Source: an uncultured Aquimarina sp.
GTDB lineage: Bacteria > Bacteroidota > Bacteroidia > Flavobacteriales > Flavobacteriaceae
Direction: 5' to 3'
Length of the DNA: 64,000 nucleotides
NCBI GenBank assembly: GCA_947498775.1
Contig: CANMLL010000004.1
Span: 62,001-126,000 of the forward strand
Positions 25,978 through 35,852 of the stretch are shown here, one piece after another. Numbering within the stretch: the stretch's first letter is position 1; the number at the start of each line of letters is the position of its first letter. A program made the position numbers and the translations under genes. Under the pieces are notes generated by a model, which was not told the DNA's origin, did no database searches, and was given only the letters and a program-made list of their open reading frames with translations.

Positions 25978-26625
25978 TTATTGGTGTATGTCTAGTAATC
26001 TGAAATCATAAGGAGTCCATAGGCAAGCTTTGATACCACTTTGTTTTAATGCAGTGTTTATCCAGGTATTACATGTGTTAAGGCAATTGTAGCTTCCATT
26101 TGCCTCATAAAAATCATCATTTTTATGATAACCTAATCCGGGTAAAATAATTTTTTTATTCCCTTTATCAAGTCTGAAAGTATTATTAATGTATATGTTT
26201 AATTTTGTAAACTGAATAGGTGTCATTTTTATTTCAACCCAATCACTTTTTACAGACGTATATCTTGTTACATGCAATAGTGCTGGAGTATTAATGAATG
26301 CTGCTTTGCATTTATTTGTAATGGTAAAATCCGAAGGAGTAGAAGTCTTTATATAAAAGGTTCTGTCTCCCCATCCAAAAGAAAAGAACTGCTCTTTACT
26401 TTCGGATTTTAACCCCTCTAGAATCGCAGGATCAAGATCTTGCTTGGGGATAATCACTTCTAAATGCAGACCATTTGAACTTAAATAAATGCTATGAGTT
26501 TTTTCTGCAGGATCATTATTTCCGCTTATCGTGATGAATGTTAGAATGAAGGAAATAATAAGATAAGTTACGGGGATGATTAATATCAATGCAATATATC
26601 GTATTAATTTCTTTACAATTTTCAT
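25978..26625 (-). CDS. DUF2459 (TIGR02117) membrane-anchored protein
   Basis: The 215-residue protein starts with a long N-terminal hydrophobic helix (about 8-32) followed by SSNGLHLEVIIP, FFSFGWGDRTFYI and SYNCLNTCNTWINTAL, then CLWTPYDF. These blocks fit the DUF2459/TIGR02117 family, which has conserved His, Cys and Asn residues resembling a papain-like (NlpC-type) core; that last point is inference. The start codon overlaps by ATGA the stop codon of a 50-codon ORF on the same strand. The role is unknown. Confidence 0.78.
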   Translation of the reverse strand: MKIVKKLIRYIALILIIPVTYLIISFILTFITISGNNDPAEKTHSIYLSSNGLHLEVIIPKQDLDPAILEGLKSESKEQFFSFGWGDRTFYIKTSTPSDFTITNKCKAAFINTPALLHVTRYTSVKSDWVEIKMTPIQFTKLNIYINNTFRLDKGNKKIILPGLGYHKNDDFYEANGSYNCLNTCNTWINTALKQSGIKACLWTPYDFRLLDIHQ

Positions 26626-26774
26626 ATTAGTGAAAGCATATTGTTGAACTCATCTTGACTTTTTCTATTTCCTAAAAAATGACTGAAATTCACCCATATT
26701 TTGTTACTTTTCTTATCTGTAGCGCTGCTATAGCTTTCAAAAAAGTGCCTCATCTGGTCAAATTTCACTACCAT
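26622..26774 (-). CDS. Short ORF of 50 codons inside the inverted-repeat element
   Basis: From the ATG at 26774 the frame reads MVVKFDQMRHFFESYSS and continues to the TGA at 26622-26624, which overlaps the DUF2459 ATG as ATGA. That junction is the usual form of translational coupling. The peptide has no recognisable domain, signal or membrane segment. It lies almost entirely within a 194-bp inverted-repeat element with higher GC content, so the ORF may be an accident of the element. I do not recognise a homologue. Confidence 0.35.
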   Translation of the reverse strand: MVVKFDQMRHFFESYSSATDKKSNKIWVNFSHFLGNRKSQDEFNNMLSLI

Positions 26775-26838
26775 CGCTACGTCTGGCCTCTACCTGTCGG
26801 TCGATCCTGGTCAAAAACAAAAAGTCAAGATGAGTTCA
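26645..26838. repeat. 194-bp element with 20-bp perfect terminal inverted repeats
   Basis: TGAACTCATCTTGACTTTTT at 26645-26664 is perfectly inverted at 26819-26838. The interior has a direct repeat CTGGTCAAA (26754-26762 and 26807-26815) and a stretch near 26750-26815 that is visibly richer in G and C than the flanks. No target-site duplication or transposase is seen. The terminal repeats suggest a small non-autonomous mobile or palindromic unit, like a MITE. Confidence 0.55.
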
Positions 26839-26846
26839 TTGCATAA

Positions 26847-26874
26847 ACCTGTAGAATATTAATATTCTACAGGT
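26847..26874. terminator. 28-bp perfect palindrome after the alpha-2-macroglobulin gene
   Basis: Two 14-base arms (ACCTGTAGAATATT and its complement) abut with no spacer and lie 29 bases after the stop of the 2029-residue gene. As RNA this is a strong hairpin and likely ends that transcript on the minus strand, although the T-run after it is poor (TTTATGC). It also stands next to the inverted-repeat element. Confidence 0.5.
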
Positions 26875-26902
26875 CTAAAATAACTAAAAAATATTCTAAT
26901 AT

Positions 26903-29900
26903 TTAGTTAATCTTAATTCGTATCCCTTCAGAATGACTAGAAAACTCTGGAGCATACATACTTTGTATTGTCGTAATACCATTAGAAAAATCACCTTTAT
27001 TATTTACTCTTAGATTGTATTCAAAAACATACACTCCCTTAGGTAAATAATCAAAGAAAAAGTTGGTGGCTGCATCTTTGGTACTTTCATAATACCCTAA
27101 TCCATCCTGCCATTTGTATTGAGAAATTACATTTATAGGTTCCAAGCCAGAAGCACGCATGTCCTTCATGTGTACAAACTCCATAGCTCGATCTGACTTT
27201 AATTCGATGCGTACTCTTACCAGGTCACCTAGTTGCAATTTGGTCGCTTCGGTTATTTCTGTAATTTCTTCTCCGGTATCGGTATTCTTTTTCAAGAATA
27301 GTTTTTTTGTAAGTGATAAAGGGGTTTTGGCAGGAGTGATCTTATCCAGATTTTCAAAATATTGCCAATACAAAGCTCCCCAAGCGATACCTTTTCCTTT
27401 TTTAGTAATCTTGGCAGTTGCCATATTGGATTCTATTTCCTTGCCGTTCCAAGAGGTTTTAAAATACCCTGTGCCTGCTTCTACTTTTATATCATCCATT
27501 GTACTGGGATCGATTTTTATATCACCAAGTACAATTTCTACCATATCGGTTACAGATAACCAATCACTACCTTGTAATAACAGTGCATAGACTGCATCCG
27601 ACGTAGCTTTGGTAGTTTGCCAGCGATTTGTTTGTTTATTTTTGAGAAGCCAAATTTTAAGATTGTCTATAATTTCGGTGCGTTTTGGTTCTTTTTCAAT
27701 TTCTGAAAAGACCTCGATCATCAAAGACTGCGTTTCTATGGGAGCCTGATACCAATACCAGCTTGCTGTGTTTGATTTCCAATACGTACCCAACTCCTCA
27801 TTAGTGATACTTCTTTCATCCAGCGATTGTATAATTTTTACTGCACTTTCGTGATTGTCATTTCTATCTAAAATAAGAGCCAATAATCCCTGTGTGTAAA
27901 GACTTTGATCTAACCAATATTTTTTTGATTGACCTAAATAATAGTTCCATGCCTCATTCGTATTCTTTGGTCTTTTGATATCACTGAAGAAACTACGCAT
28001 GTATAGATAGTGGGTCTGGGTATAGCTTAGGTGGTTTTTATTGATATCAATCTTGTTCTTTTTACAATATCTTTTTAGTGCTTCATATTCTTTTATAAAT
28101 TCTTTGTCCAAATACCTAATGGCATTTTGTAACATATTTGCTGTATTACTATCAAATTTGGTAACCCCTAGTTTTTTAAGATGCCCAAACCCGGTTGCAA
28201 TATGTTGGGTGATATATCGATTTTCATGCCCGCCTTTAAACCAAGGGAACCCACCAGAACCATATTGCATTTGTATAAGCTTGTTTAAAGCAGATTGTAG
28301 CTCATTGTTCATTTTATTTAGGTCAAAAAGTAAAGCAATTCGCTTTTTTTGTTCTGTCTCACTTTGTGCATCACGTAACCATGGTGTTTCCTGGATTATT
28401 AAAGATTTGAGCTCCTGATTTTTTTCTAGATTGCTTAGTAGTGCATCAGTAGACTTCCATTGATTAAATACCTCCTGAATTCTTGGATTAGAATTGGCAA
28501 TATGACTTGCTAGTGCATTGGCATAATACCTTGAGAATGTTTGCTCAGAACACTCATAAGGATACTCCATAAGATAGGGTAGTGCCTGTACAGCATACCA
28601 AGCAGGGTTAGATGTCATTTCTAGGGTGAGCTTGTGATGCTTTAAGGTGGTTGATGTATTGTCCTTTAACTTATCTAGCGTAAAAGTTTTTGTTTGATCA
28701 GACCGAATCCACATAGGTAATGTTTCGGTAACGAGCATTCGATTAGAAAGTACCGGAAGCACATTTTGCTCGCCATCTGAGAAATCACCTGCTTTGGCAA
28801 CAATTTTATATTGAACGGTCTGCACGTTGTCCGGGATTTGTAATTCCCAAGAAATATTGGTATTTCCTTTGGTTTTTACTTCAAAATTTTGGCGCGCATT
28901 ATTGTTTTTTAGCTCTGTATCAATAGCTTTATTAGTTAATGCATCAACTAATTGTAGTTCTACAACTCCGCTTAGATCTTTAGGGGCTAGATTTGATATT
29001 TTTGTGCTCAAAATGATTTTGTCACCTTCTCTTAAGAATCTAGGAGTATTTGGGAGAACCATCAGCTCTTTTTGGGTGACAGTTTCTAAGGCAGTTGTTG
29101 CCGCATTAAGCTCCTTTGTATGTGCCAAAAGCTGTAATTTCCATTTGGTCAATGCTTCTGGTGCGGTAAAGTTAAAACTTACATTACCCTCTTTGTCAGT
29201 AGCTAATTGTGGAAAGAAAAAGGCAGTTTCCTGAAGGTTTTTTCTAATTTTTACCCTTTCAAGAGACGTATCTTTTTTGCCTTCAATAGTTTTATTATCA
29301 CTGCGATCTTGGTCTTTTTCTTCTTCTTTTATAGCTCTTGTTTGTCCCGCTACAGCCACTTCTTCTAATTCAGCATCATTAGCAACACCATCTGCCAGCA
29401 TTGATTGTTCCATCATAGGAGCAGCTGCTGTTTTCATCATTCTCCTTTTTTCTCTAAAATACTGTTGACCAAAATACAAGCCAAACCAATTGAGTTGATC
29501 ATACCCCTGATCGTTATAATAGTATCCTGGGCCACTATGATTTTTTAGGTTGAAGGCATCAATAGTAAAACTGTGTGTAGCTTGTCTTTTATTTTGAGAG
29601 TAGTATGATGGGCGATAAATAGGATTAAAATACCATTGATGTGGTTTAAACTGATCTAGCGAAGTATCGTACATACTGGCAAGAAGTTCGGCACTTACTT
29701 TATCACCTTTTGGTCCTTTTATCTTGAAGCTCCAGGTTTCTTCCTGTCCTGGTTTTAATTTGTCTCTAAATGTTTGGGTTTCGATACTAAGTTCTGTAGG
29801 ATCATAGGGTACAGAGATAGGTATTGTTCCGTTTTGATAGCCGTTATAATTTGCAAAACTATAACTCACTGTAAAACCTCCAAGATCATCTTTTGTGACA

Positions 29901-32900
29901 GGTATTTTAATAGTTTTACTACCTTTTGAAAGTTTAAAGAGTTGTGTCTCAATAATTTTATGGTTTTTTTCGATATCTACGGTAATGGTGATGTCTTCTG
30001 AGGCAGAACTTAGTTTAGCAATTACTTCATCACCAATTTTATACGTCATTTTATTGGTAGTAATCTCAAATAATTGTTGATCACTTATTGTATGATCTTC
30101 CTGGCTAAATACAGTAACATATTGTATGTCCTTAACTTCCTGGCCAAATCGATCTTTGGAGCTTAATTCAATTACATATTTACCTGATTCCCACTTTTTA
30201 ATGGTTCCAAGAGCTATTTCTTGAATTCCTATCTCACTTTTTTTGTTACTAGAAGTATTAAAAGGTTGATCAAATACTAGTGTTCCTTTTTTCCAGGTTC
30301 TATAATCGGATTCATCTTCAAATGCATCATGCGGAAACAACTTTGTAAACTCTTCTTTTTCAAAACCACTATAATCAGGTGCTTTCCATGGGCGTTGTCG
30401 CATAGGTTTATCGGGAGCTTGTAATTTGTGCACTTTAACTGTTCCCGCTGCTGCTATTGCTTCATTATTAAGGTTTAGAGTGGTTATAGAAATGGCATGA
30501 TCCTTTTGAGTTTTATCGATTTTATCTTTAATAGAAATAGCAGCAGTCATAGTGTGATATCCGACATTTACTATGGTGGTTGTACTTCGGGTTTCGCCAT
30601 TAATATCGGTAACATCTGCGGTTACTTCATAATTAAAAATAGGGAGGTCTTCTTTTGAAACACTTGGATCAGGCTGTGCTACAAATTCAATAAAGTATTC
30701 TCCTTTCTCATTGGTTTTTGTTTCGCCATGCGTTATTTCTTGTGATTCTGAAGTATAACGAGGGTACCAATAACACCATCTGGGATATTGAACTTTTCTG
30801 TGTACTCGATATACTACCTTGGCATCAGTAATATTGCTCCCGGCATATGCACTAGCCGTAGCGGTAAGCTTTATAGTATCATTGATTTTGTAGGTTTCTG
30901 TTACGGGATTAAATTTGGTCTCAAACTTAGGACGCTTATATTCTTCTACAGAAATAGATATACTTTGATAATTATTGGTTTGTAAGGTATAAATACCTGT
31001 TAATCCTGAGGCAGGAAGCACAAACTCACCGCTGAATGATCCATAATCATTGGTCTTGAAAGGTAACATTTTTACTTTCTGACCATTAACATCTTTTAGG
31101 GTTACAAAAGTTGGGGTATCCGGTAATACTTTAAAATTTTCTTTACCAGTAGAAGACATCATAATTCCTTTAAAATAGACTATTTGTCCGGGGCGGTAAA
31201 TACTACGATCTGTGAAAAGAAAGGTGTTGTGCCTAGTCTCTTTATCGTCATAGTTAGGTTTATAGGATTGGTTAAGGTAATATCCTTCAAAATATGCCGT
31301 GTCATTTTCATGCGATACAGTAATAGTTACATCATAATAATAGTTGTTCAAAGCTACGGAACAGTGACCTTTCTCATCTGTAATTAAGGTTTCATCTAAT
31401 TTGTTTCTGTATCCTCGTTCGCTATCTGTTTTCAGATGTACTTTGGCATTTGCAACAGGTTTTCCAGTATTACGATCAATGATTTGAAAAATTGTTTTTT
31501 CTGCTGTTCGATTTTCAATAAGTGCAAGATTACTTACTTGTACATCACCATACGAGAACAGCGTGTCTTGCGATAATTCTTCTTTAACGGTAGCAATGAT
31601 AAGATAAGATCCTTGTTCAAGTTCTGGAAGCAATACCTCGGTAGTATGTGTTTGATAATCACTTTCATTTTTAATCTTGGATTCCCAGGTCTGGTTAACT
31701 TTTAATGAGTTTAAAAATTTGATTTGGTCATTTGTTTGGTATAACTTGTTTAAAGATTTTAATTGCTTTCGATTTATTTTTAAAGCTCTTAAATATAATT
31801 TATCTAGATTTTTGTAGCTTATTAATAATCGTCCAGGAGTGCTAATCGGTAGGTATTTTTCTGTTTTGATATTTATTTCGGGGTGAAGAATCTGCCTTTT
31901 TAATGAAGTACATTTATTGGCGCCTCTAGAATCTGGAAATTTCTTAATTACAGCATTACATATATCCAAAGCCTCTTTTAGTTTCCAACGATGTATTTCA
32001 TTTTCTTTCGGAAGATAAGATGTGGCCTGTTCTTTGTACAAGTTTGCAATTTCAAAATCGTATAAAGCAGAAGCGATTTTATCATTAATTTTTTCTTTTT
32101 CAGTTTGTAGCGCTTTTAAAAATATAGATTGCTTATCGTTAAATACTGCATTTTCATACACAAATTTTAATCGTTCGATATTAACTTCTGTGAGTGCATC
32201 TGGTTCAGTATCTCGGGAATGAAATTTCAACAAATTCTGATATAGTATCAATGCATTTCCCTGTAACGATAATGAGTCTTGAGGTTGTATCATTAAAGAT
32301 GAAAAAGAGGTGTACTCTTTTAGATAATTAACATTATTAATAGTAAAAGCATATGCAGGTTTTGTAATACCTGTTTCCGGACTTTTGTAAAAATCCAATG
32401 CATTATGCAATAAGAAATCATATAAAGTTGGTCGGTATTTTTTAGAATCGGTATAGGTGTTTAAAATAGTATCAAATTTTTTAAGATCGGTCTGCTGTGC
32501 TAATACCCCATTTTTTATAGATTTTTGATATTGCAAATGGATTTCGGTAAACAATGTTTCCAGATCCCACGTTCTGAAATCCTCCTTATCTACTTTTTCT
32601 GAAGTTTGAGTTCGGTTATAGAACTTCCATCTGTTTTGTTGAAAATATTGCCAGTATAAATTAGCAAGAATACTTTCTAGAACATTTCTTTTTGGAAATT
32701 GACTTTGATCAATCTCACTTTTAAATTCTTTTATGATATTAAGCTGTGCATCTTCTTCTAGTGTAAGAAGGTATTTTGCCTTATGCAGCAAAGCCTTGAT
32801 AAGTTGATTATCATTATTTTCTGTTTTTGATTTTTTATAGATGGCTTCTACCACTTCCAAAGCAGATTTGGGTAGCCCTTGTTGGTCAAAAGCTGCCACT

Positions 32901-32992
32901 TTTTTCCAGTCTTCCTTGTAATCATTTTGACCATTCATAGTATTCAGGTTAGCTATACAGATTAAAATAAGGATGATATACTTCTTCATCAT
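26903..32992 (-). CDS. Alpha-2-macroglobulin family protein
   Basis: The 2029-residue exported protein has a signal peptide ending about residue 21 and no lipobox. A long helical N-terminal part (to about 380) is followed by macroglobulin beta-domains. A bait-like low-complexity region lies near 1150-1250, rich in M, A, D, E and K. The thioester-type motif is PYECSEQ with C1481 and Q1484; CSEQ instead of the usual CGEQ/CLEQ keeps both thioester residues. YITQHIATGFGHL lies in the adjoining helical toroid domain. Such proteins trap attacking proteases in the periplasm or on the surface. Unlike E. coli YfhM, no penicillin-binding protein gene (pbpC) is adjacent. Confidence 0.88.
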   Translation of the reverse strand: MMKKYIILILICIANLNTMNGQNDYKEDWKKVAAFDQQGLPKSALEVVEAIYKKSKTENNDNQLIKALLHKAKYLLTLEEDAQLNIIKEFKSEIDQSQFPKRNVLESILANLYWQYFQQNRWKFYNRTQTSEKVDKEDFRTWDLETLFTEIHLQYQKSIKNGVLAQQTDLKKFDTILNTYTDSKKYRPTLYDFLLHNALDFYKSPETGITKPAYAFTINNVNYLKEYTSFSSLMIQPQDSLSLQGNALILYQNLLKFHSRDTEPDALTEVNIERLKFVYENAVFNDKQSIFLKALQTEKEKINDKIASALYDFEIANLYKEQATSYLPKENEIHRWKLKEALDICNAVIKKFPDSRGANKCTSLKRQILHPEINIKTEKYLPISTPGRLLISYKNLDKLYLRALKINRKQLKSLNKLYQTNDQIKFLNSLKVNQTWESKIKNESDYQTHTTEVLLPELEQGSYLIIATVKEELSQDTLFSYGDVQVSNLALIENRTAEKTIFQIIDRNTGKPVANAKVHLKTDSERGYRNKLDETLITDEKGHCSVALNNYYYDVTITVSHENDTAYFEGYYLNQSYKPNYDDKETRHNTFLFTDRSIYRPGQIVYFKGIMMSSTGKENFKVLPDTPTFVTLKDVNGQKVKMLPFKTNDYGSFSGEFVLPASGLTGIYTLQTNNYQSISISVEEYKRPKFETKFNPVTETYKINDTIKLTATASAYAGSNITDAKVVYRVHRKVQYPRWCYWYPRYTSESQEITHGETKTNEKGEYFIEFVAQPDPSVSKEDLPIFNYEVTADVTDINGETRSTTTIVNVGYHTMTAAISIKDKIDKTQKDHAISITTLNLNNEAIAAAGTVKVHKLQAPDKPMRQRPWKAPDYSGFEKEEFTKLFPHDAFEDESDYRTWKKGTLVFDQPFNTSSNKKSEIGIQEIALGTIKKWESGKYVIELSSKDRFGQEVKDIQYVTVFSQEDHTISDQQLFEITTNKMTYKIGDEVIAKLSSASEDITITVDIEKNHKIIETQLFKLSKGSKTIKIPVTKDDLGGFTVSYSFANYNGYQNGTIPISVPYDPTELSIETQTFRDKLKPGQEETWSFKIKGPKGDKVSAELLASMYDTSLDQFKPHQWYFNPIYRPSYYSQNKRQATHSFTIDAFNLKNHSGPGYYYNDQGYDQLNWFGLYFGQQYFREKRRMMKTAAAPMMEQSMLADGVANDAELEEVAVAGQTRAIKEEEKDQDRSDNKTIEGKKDTSLERVKIRKNLQETAFFFPQLATDKEGNVSFNFTAPEALTKWKLQLLAHTKELNAATTALETVTQKELMVLPNTPRFLREGDKIILSTKISNLAPKDLSGVVELQLVDALTNKAIDTELKNNNARQNFEVKTKGNTNISWELQIPDNVQTVQYKIVAKAGDFSDGEQNVLPVLSNRMLVTETLPMWIRSDQTKTFTLDKLKDNTSTTLKHHKLTLEMTSNPAWYAVQALPYLMEYPYECSEQTFSRYYANALASHIANSNPRIQEVFNQWKSTDALLSNLEKNQELKSLIIQETPWLRDAQSETEQKKRIALLFDLNKMNNELQSALNKLIQMQYGSGGFPWFKGGHENRYITQHIATGFGHLKKLGVTKFDSNTANMLQNAIRYLDKEFIKEYEALKRYCKKNKIDINKNHLSYTQTHYLYMRSFFSDIKRPKNTNEAWNYYLGQSKKYWLDQSLYTQGLLALILDRNDNHESAVKIIQSLDERSITNEELGTYWKSNTASWYWYQAPIETQSLMIEVFSEIEKEPKRTEIIDNLKIWLLKNKQTNRWQTTKATSDAVYALLLQGSDWLSVTDMVEIVLGDIKIDPSTMDDIKVEAGTGYFKTSWNGKEIESNMATAKITKKGKGIAWGALYWQYFENLDKITPAKTPLSLTKKLFLKKNTDTGEEITEITEATKLQLGDLVRVRIELKSDRAMEFVHMKDMRASGLEPINVISQYKWQDGLGYYESTKDAATNFFFDYLPKGVYVFEYNLRVNNKGDFSNGITTIQSMYAPEFSSHSEGIRIKIN

Positions 32993-33321
32993 AAAGGTTT
33001 TAGGTTGTTAAACAAACATAAACAAGAGGCATACCAAATTTAGGAGATACTTCTTGTGATTTGTAAATAACATTATAAAACTACGTATTTGAAATGATCC
33101 ATAACAATTTTGTTGTTATAAATCATTACTAAGAAAATACTAAAATGACTTCTTTAAAATGATAAATTAGGGAGAGGGTGGTTTTATTTAGTAAGCTCAG
33201 TAATTTGATGAGGCAATTAATAATTACGTCTTGATTTGTTTGGTTTCATATTTTTTCATTCTCTCATCCTTTCATTATTCATTGTAGATTGTATCTTTAC
33301 CATTGGATTTAATACTAAATT
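32993..33321. other. 329-bp divergent intergenic region, A2M / mpl
   Basis: No ORF or RNA was seen. A minus-strand TATGTTTG (33013-33020) fits the -7 consensus for the macroglobulin gene, 21 bases before its ATG. For mpl, TATCTTTA at 33292-33299 is a near match to a -7. An imperfect 7-bp hairpin (ATAACAA/TTGTTAT) lies at 33101-33119. Nothing else stands out. Confidence 0.4.
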
Positions 33322-34674
33322 ATGCGCGTACATTTTATTGCGATAGGAGGGAGTGCCATGCACAATCTCGCAATTGCTTTACATCAAAAAGGATATCAGA
33401 TAACCGGGAGTGACGATACGATTTTTGAACCTTCAAAATCAAGATTAGATAGATATGGATTATTACCTGCCAAGTTTGGTTGGTTTCCAGAAAAAATCAC
33501 AACAGATCTTGATGCCATAATTCTTGGCATGCATGCCAAAGGAGATAATGCAGAACTTTGTAAAGCCGAAGAATTGGGACTAACCATATATTCGTATCCA
33601 GAATTTTTATATGAACAATCCAAAAATAAAACTCGCGTAGTCATTGGGGGTTCGCATGGAAAGACCACAATTACTTCAATGATTTTGCATGTATTACACT
33701 ATCACGAAAAAGAAGTAGATTATATGGTAGGTGCCCAGTTAGAAGGTTTTGATACCATGGTACACCTTACAAAAGAAAATGATTTTATCATACTAGAAGG
33801 AGATGAATACCTGTCTTCTCCTATCGATCGCAGGCCAAAATTTCATTTATATCAACCAAATATTGCACTAGTTAGTGGTATTGCCTGGGATCATATTAAT
33901 GTGTTTCCTACGTTTGATAATTATGTTGATCAGTTTAGGGTTTTTGTAGACTCTATAGTTAATGGTGGTGCATTGGTTTATAATGAAGAAGACGAAGAAG
34001 TAAAAAAACTGGCAGAAGCAACACAAAACCCAATTCGTAAATTTCCATATAGAATTCCGGAGTATCGTGTAGAGAATGGAGAAACATTATTACAGACTCC
34101 AGAAGGAGAGATGCCGATTGAAGTATTTGGAGCACATAACCTAAGTAACCTAGCTGGTGCCAAATGGATTTGCCAACATATGGGAATCGATGAAGATGAT
34201 TTTTATGAAGCAATAGCTTCTTTTAAGGGCGCATCAAAAAGACTAGAAAAAATTGCTGAAAACTCAACATCAATTGCGTATAAGGATTTTGCACATAGCC
34301 CATCAAAAGTAAGTGCTACTACCAAGGCTGTAAAAGAGCAATATCAAGACAGAAAAGTAATTGCGTGTCTAGAATTACATACTTATAGTAGTTTGAATGC
34401 AGAATTCTTGCAAGAATATAATGGCGCATTAGATGCCGCAGATGAAGCGGTGGTTTTTTATTCACCCCATGCCGTAAAAATTAAACAATTAGAAGAGGTT
34501 TCTGCCTCCCAAATCGAAGAAGCTTTTAGTCGTGATGATTTAATCATTTACACCAATCCAGAAGAATTTCAACGATATTTGAAGAAAAAAGAGTTTTCTA
34601 ATACCGCTTTGGTATTGATGAGTAGCGGAAATTATGGTGGACTTGATTTTGATGAAGTAAAAAGTTGGTTTTGA
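33322..34674 (+). CDS. mpl: Mpl-type UDP-MurNAc tripeptide ligase
   Basis: The 450-residue protein has the Mur ligase ATP loop VVIGGSHGKTTITSMI near residue 108, LEGDEYLSSP and an N-terminal Rossmann domain starting VHFIAIGGSAMHNLAIAL. The absence of MurC-specific central sequences, the length of 450 and FAHSPSKVSATTKAVK near residue 329 favour the recycling ligase Mpl. Mpl attaches the tripeptide Ala-Glu-diaminopimelate to UDP-MurNAc. It is cytoplasmic and supplies recycled peptidoglycan. A distinct MurC is expected elsewhere. It is alone in its transcript. Confidence 0.85.
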   Translation: MRVHFIAIGGSAMHNLAIALHQKGYQITGSDDTIFEPSKSRLDRYGLLPAKFGWFPEKITTDLDAIILGMHAKGDNAELCKAEELGLTIYSYPEFLYEQSKNKTRVVIGGSHGKTTITSMILHVLHYHEKEVDYMVGAQLEGFDTMVHLTKENDFIILEGDEYLSSPIDRRPKFHLYQPNIALVSGIAWDHINVFPTFDNYVDQFRVFVDSIVNGGALVYNEEDEEVKKLAEATQNPIRKFPYRIPEYRVENGETLLQTPEGEMPIEVFGAHNLSNLAGAKWICQHMGIDEDDFYEAIASFKGASKRLEKIAENSTSIAYKDFAHSPSKVSATTKAVKEQYQDRKVIACLELHTYSSLNAEFLQEYNGALDAADEAVVFYSPHAVKIKQLEEVSASQIEEAFSRDDLIIYTNPEEFQRYLKKKEFSNTALVLMSSGNYGGLDFDEVKSWF

Positions 34675-34690
34675 TGTAATTTCTATAGCG

Positions 34691-35290
34691 TCAGAAATGC
34701 TTCTCAAATAAACCGTTTACAAAATCGGCAATGCTTTTTTGATTACTTTTAATAAGCTCGAGCTTTGCGTTTTCGATATCAGCAGGGATTTTATCTTGGC
34801 TTAGTTTAAATTTTCCTTCCCAGTTTTGTATTTCAATCTCAAAACAATGAATATAAGGTACTAATCTATCCATTCTTGGATCATTAATGTTTAATACAAA
34901 GTTTTGATCTGGAGCTTCAAGGTATTCGGTCATGATAACCATAGATTCTTTTATGATTGCGGGATCATTAATTTCTTTCGTAACTCCTGTAGCATGTGAA
35001 ACAATGTAATTCCAGGTAGGTAATTGTTTTGTAGTATATATCGAAGGAGAAATATACGTTTGTGGCCCTTGAAATACTGCGATAACCGGGTAATCATCCT
35101 TTAGCAATTGGATATGAGGATTGTTTCGGTCAATATGGCCTACCAATTTTTCTTCGTGAAAAATTAATGGAGCATGAGTGATAAAAGGAGTCTTGCCTTT
35201 TGCAGATATTATGGTAGCAAATGGATATACCCTGGCTACTTCTTTTATGTTTTCGGGATTAAAATCCTGGTGATGTTTAGGTGGATACAA
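34691..35290 (-). CDS. PaiB-family FMN-binding negative transcriptional regulator-like protein
   Basis: The 199-residue protein begins MYPPKHHQDFN and contains PFATIISAKGKTPFITHAPLIF and GHIDRNNPHIQLL, the N-terminal pattern of PaiB-type FMN-binding split-barrel proteins. PTWNYIVSHATG near residue 92 is the most conserved block. In Bacillus, PaiB affects sporulation and protease genes; here the role is unknown and regulation of transcription is not certain. It overlaps no other gene and lies 3 bases from the DUF1569 gene on the same strand, so the two are cotranscribed. Confidence 0.88.
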   Translation of the reverse strand: MYPPKHHQDFNPENIKEVARVYPFATIISAKGKTPFITHAPLIFHEEKLVGHIDRNNPHIQLLKDDYPVIAVFQGPQTYISPSIYTTKQLPTWNYIVSHATGVTKEINDPAIIKESMVIMTEYLEAPDQNFVLNINDPRMDRLVPYIHCFEIEIQNWEGKFKLSQDKIPADIENAKLELIKSNQKSIADFVNGLFEKHF

Positions 35291-35293
35291 AGG

Positions 35294-35737
35294 CTATGCG
35301 TTAAATTGTTGAAGGTGATGATCAAGATGTTTGTACTGCATTTTTCCCCATTGTTCAGAGGTGAATTTACCAAACATTGGGTGGGGATCCCACTTTTTTT
35401 TGTCTCCTTGATTAGAAAATTCGGTTACAAGTTCTAGAAGTTTTCCTTTTTCGTTTTCAAATTCTTTTGGCGCTACCACTTTTAATTTTGAGTGTGTAGG
35501 TAAATTTTTTTTCCAGGGTTTATCATTGTACATTGCCTTTTTGAAGAATAATTTTGCCAGCAAACTAGGTTTCAGTTTTGGATGATCCTTTTTTAAAGCA
35601 ATTTTTAAAGGAAACTGGCAGTGGTTAAACATTTGAGCCACATCCATTTTTCCCCATACGGGATTACTTTCAGCGGATAGTTTGTTGATTCTGCTTTCTA
35701 TTTCTTGCAGCGTTGATGCTTCAAATAGTGATTTCAT
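35294..35737 (-). CDS. DUF1569 DinB-like protein
   Basis: The 147-residue protein shows DVAQMFNHCQF (H39), HPMFGKFTSEQWGKMQYKH and HLDHHLQQF (H137, H140/H141). Such spaced histidines in a four-helix bundle form the metal site of the DinB-like superfamily. DUF1569 proteins have unknown substrates; relatives are thiol-transfer enzymes. It is just before the PaiB-like gene in the same operon. Confidence 0.85.
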   Translation of the reverse strand: MKSLFEASTLQEIESRINKLSAESNPVWGKMDVAQMFNHCQFPLKIALKKDHPKLKPSLLAKLFFKKAMYNDKPWKKNLPTHSKLKVVAPKEFENEKGKLLELVTEFSNQGDKKKWDPHPMFGKFTSEQWGKMQYKHLDHHLQQFNA

Positions 35738-35802
35738 GAGTACCCGTTTTGAGATGATTGATACTCAAAAATAGTATATTTTAGGATTGATTATATAATA
35801 AT

Positions 35803-35828
35803 AAAGGCGAATCTTATGATTCGCCTTT
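35803..35828. terminator. Hairpin terminator near 35.8 kb
   Basis: AAAGGCGAATC pairs perfectly with GATTCGCCTTT (11 bp, loop TTAT). It lies 25 bases after the stop of the secreted 147-residue protein (minus strand) and upstream of DUF1569. Confidence 0.8.
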
Positions 35829-35852
35829 AAAAATATTGTAGTAACGTATTAA

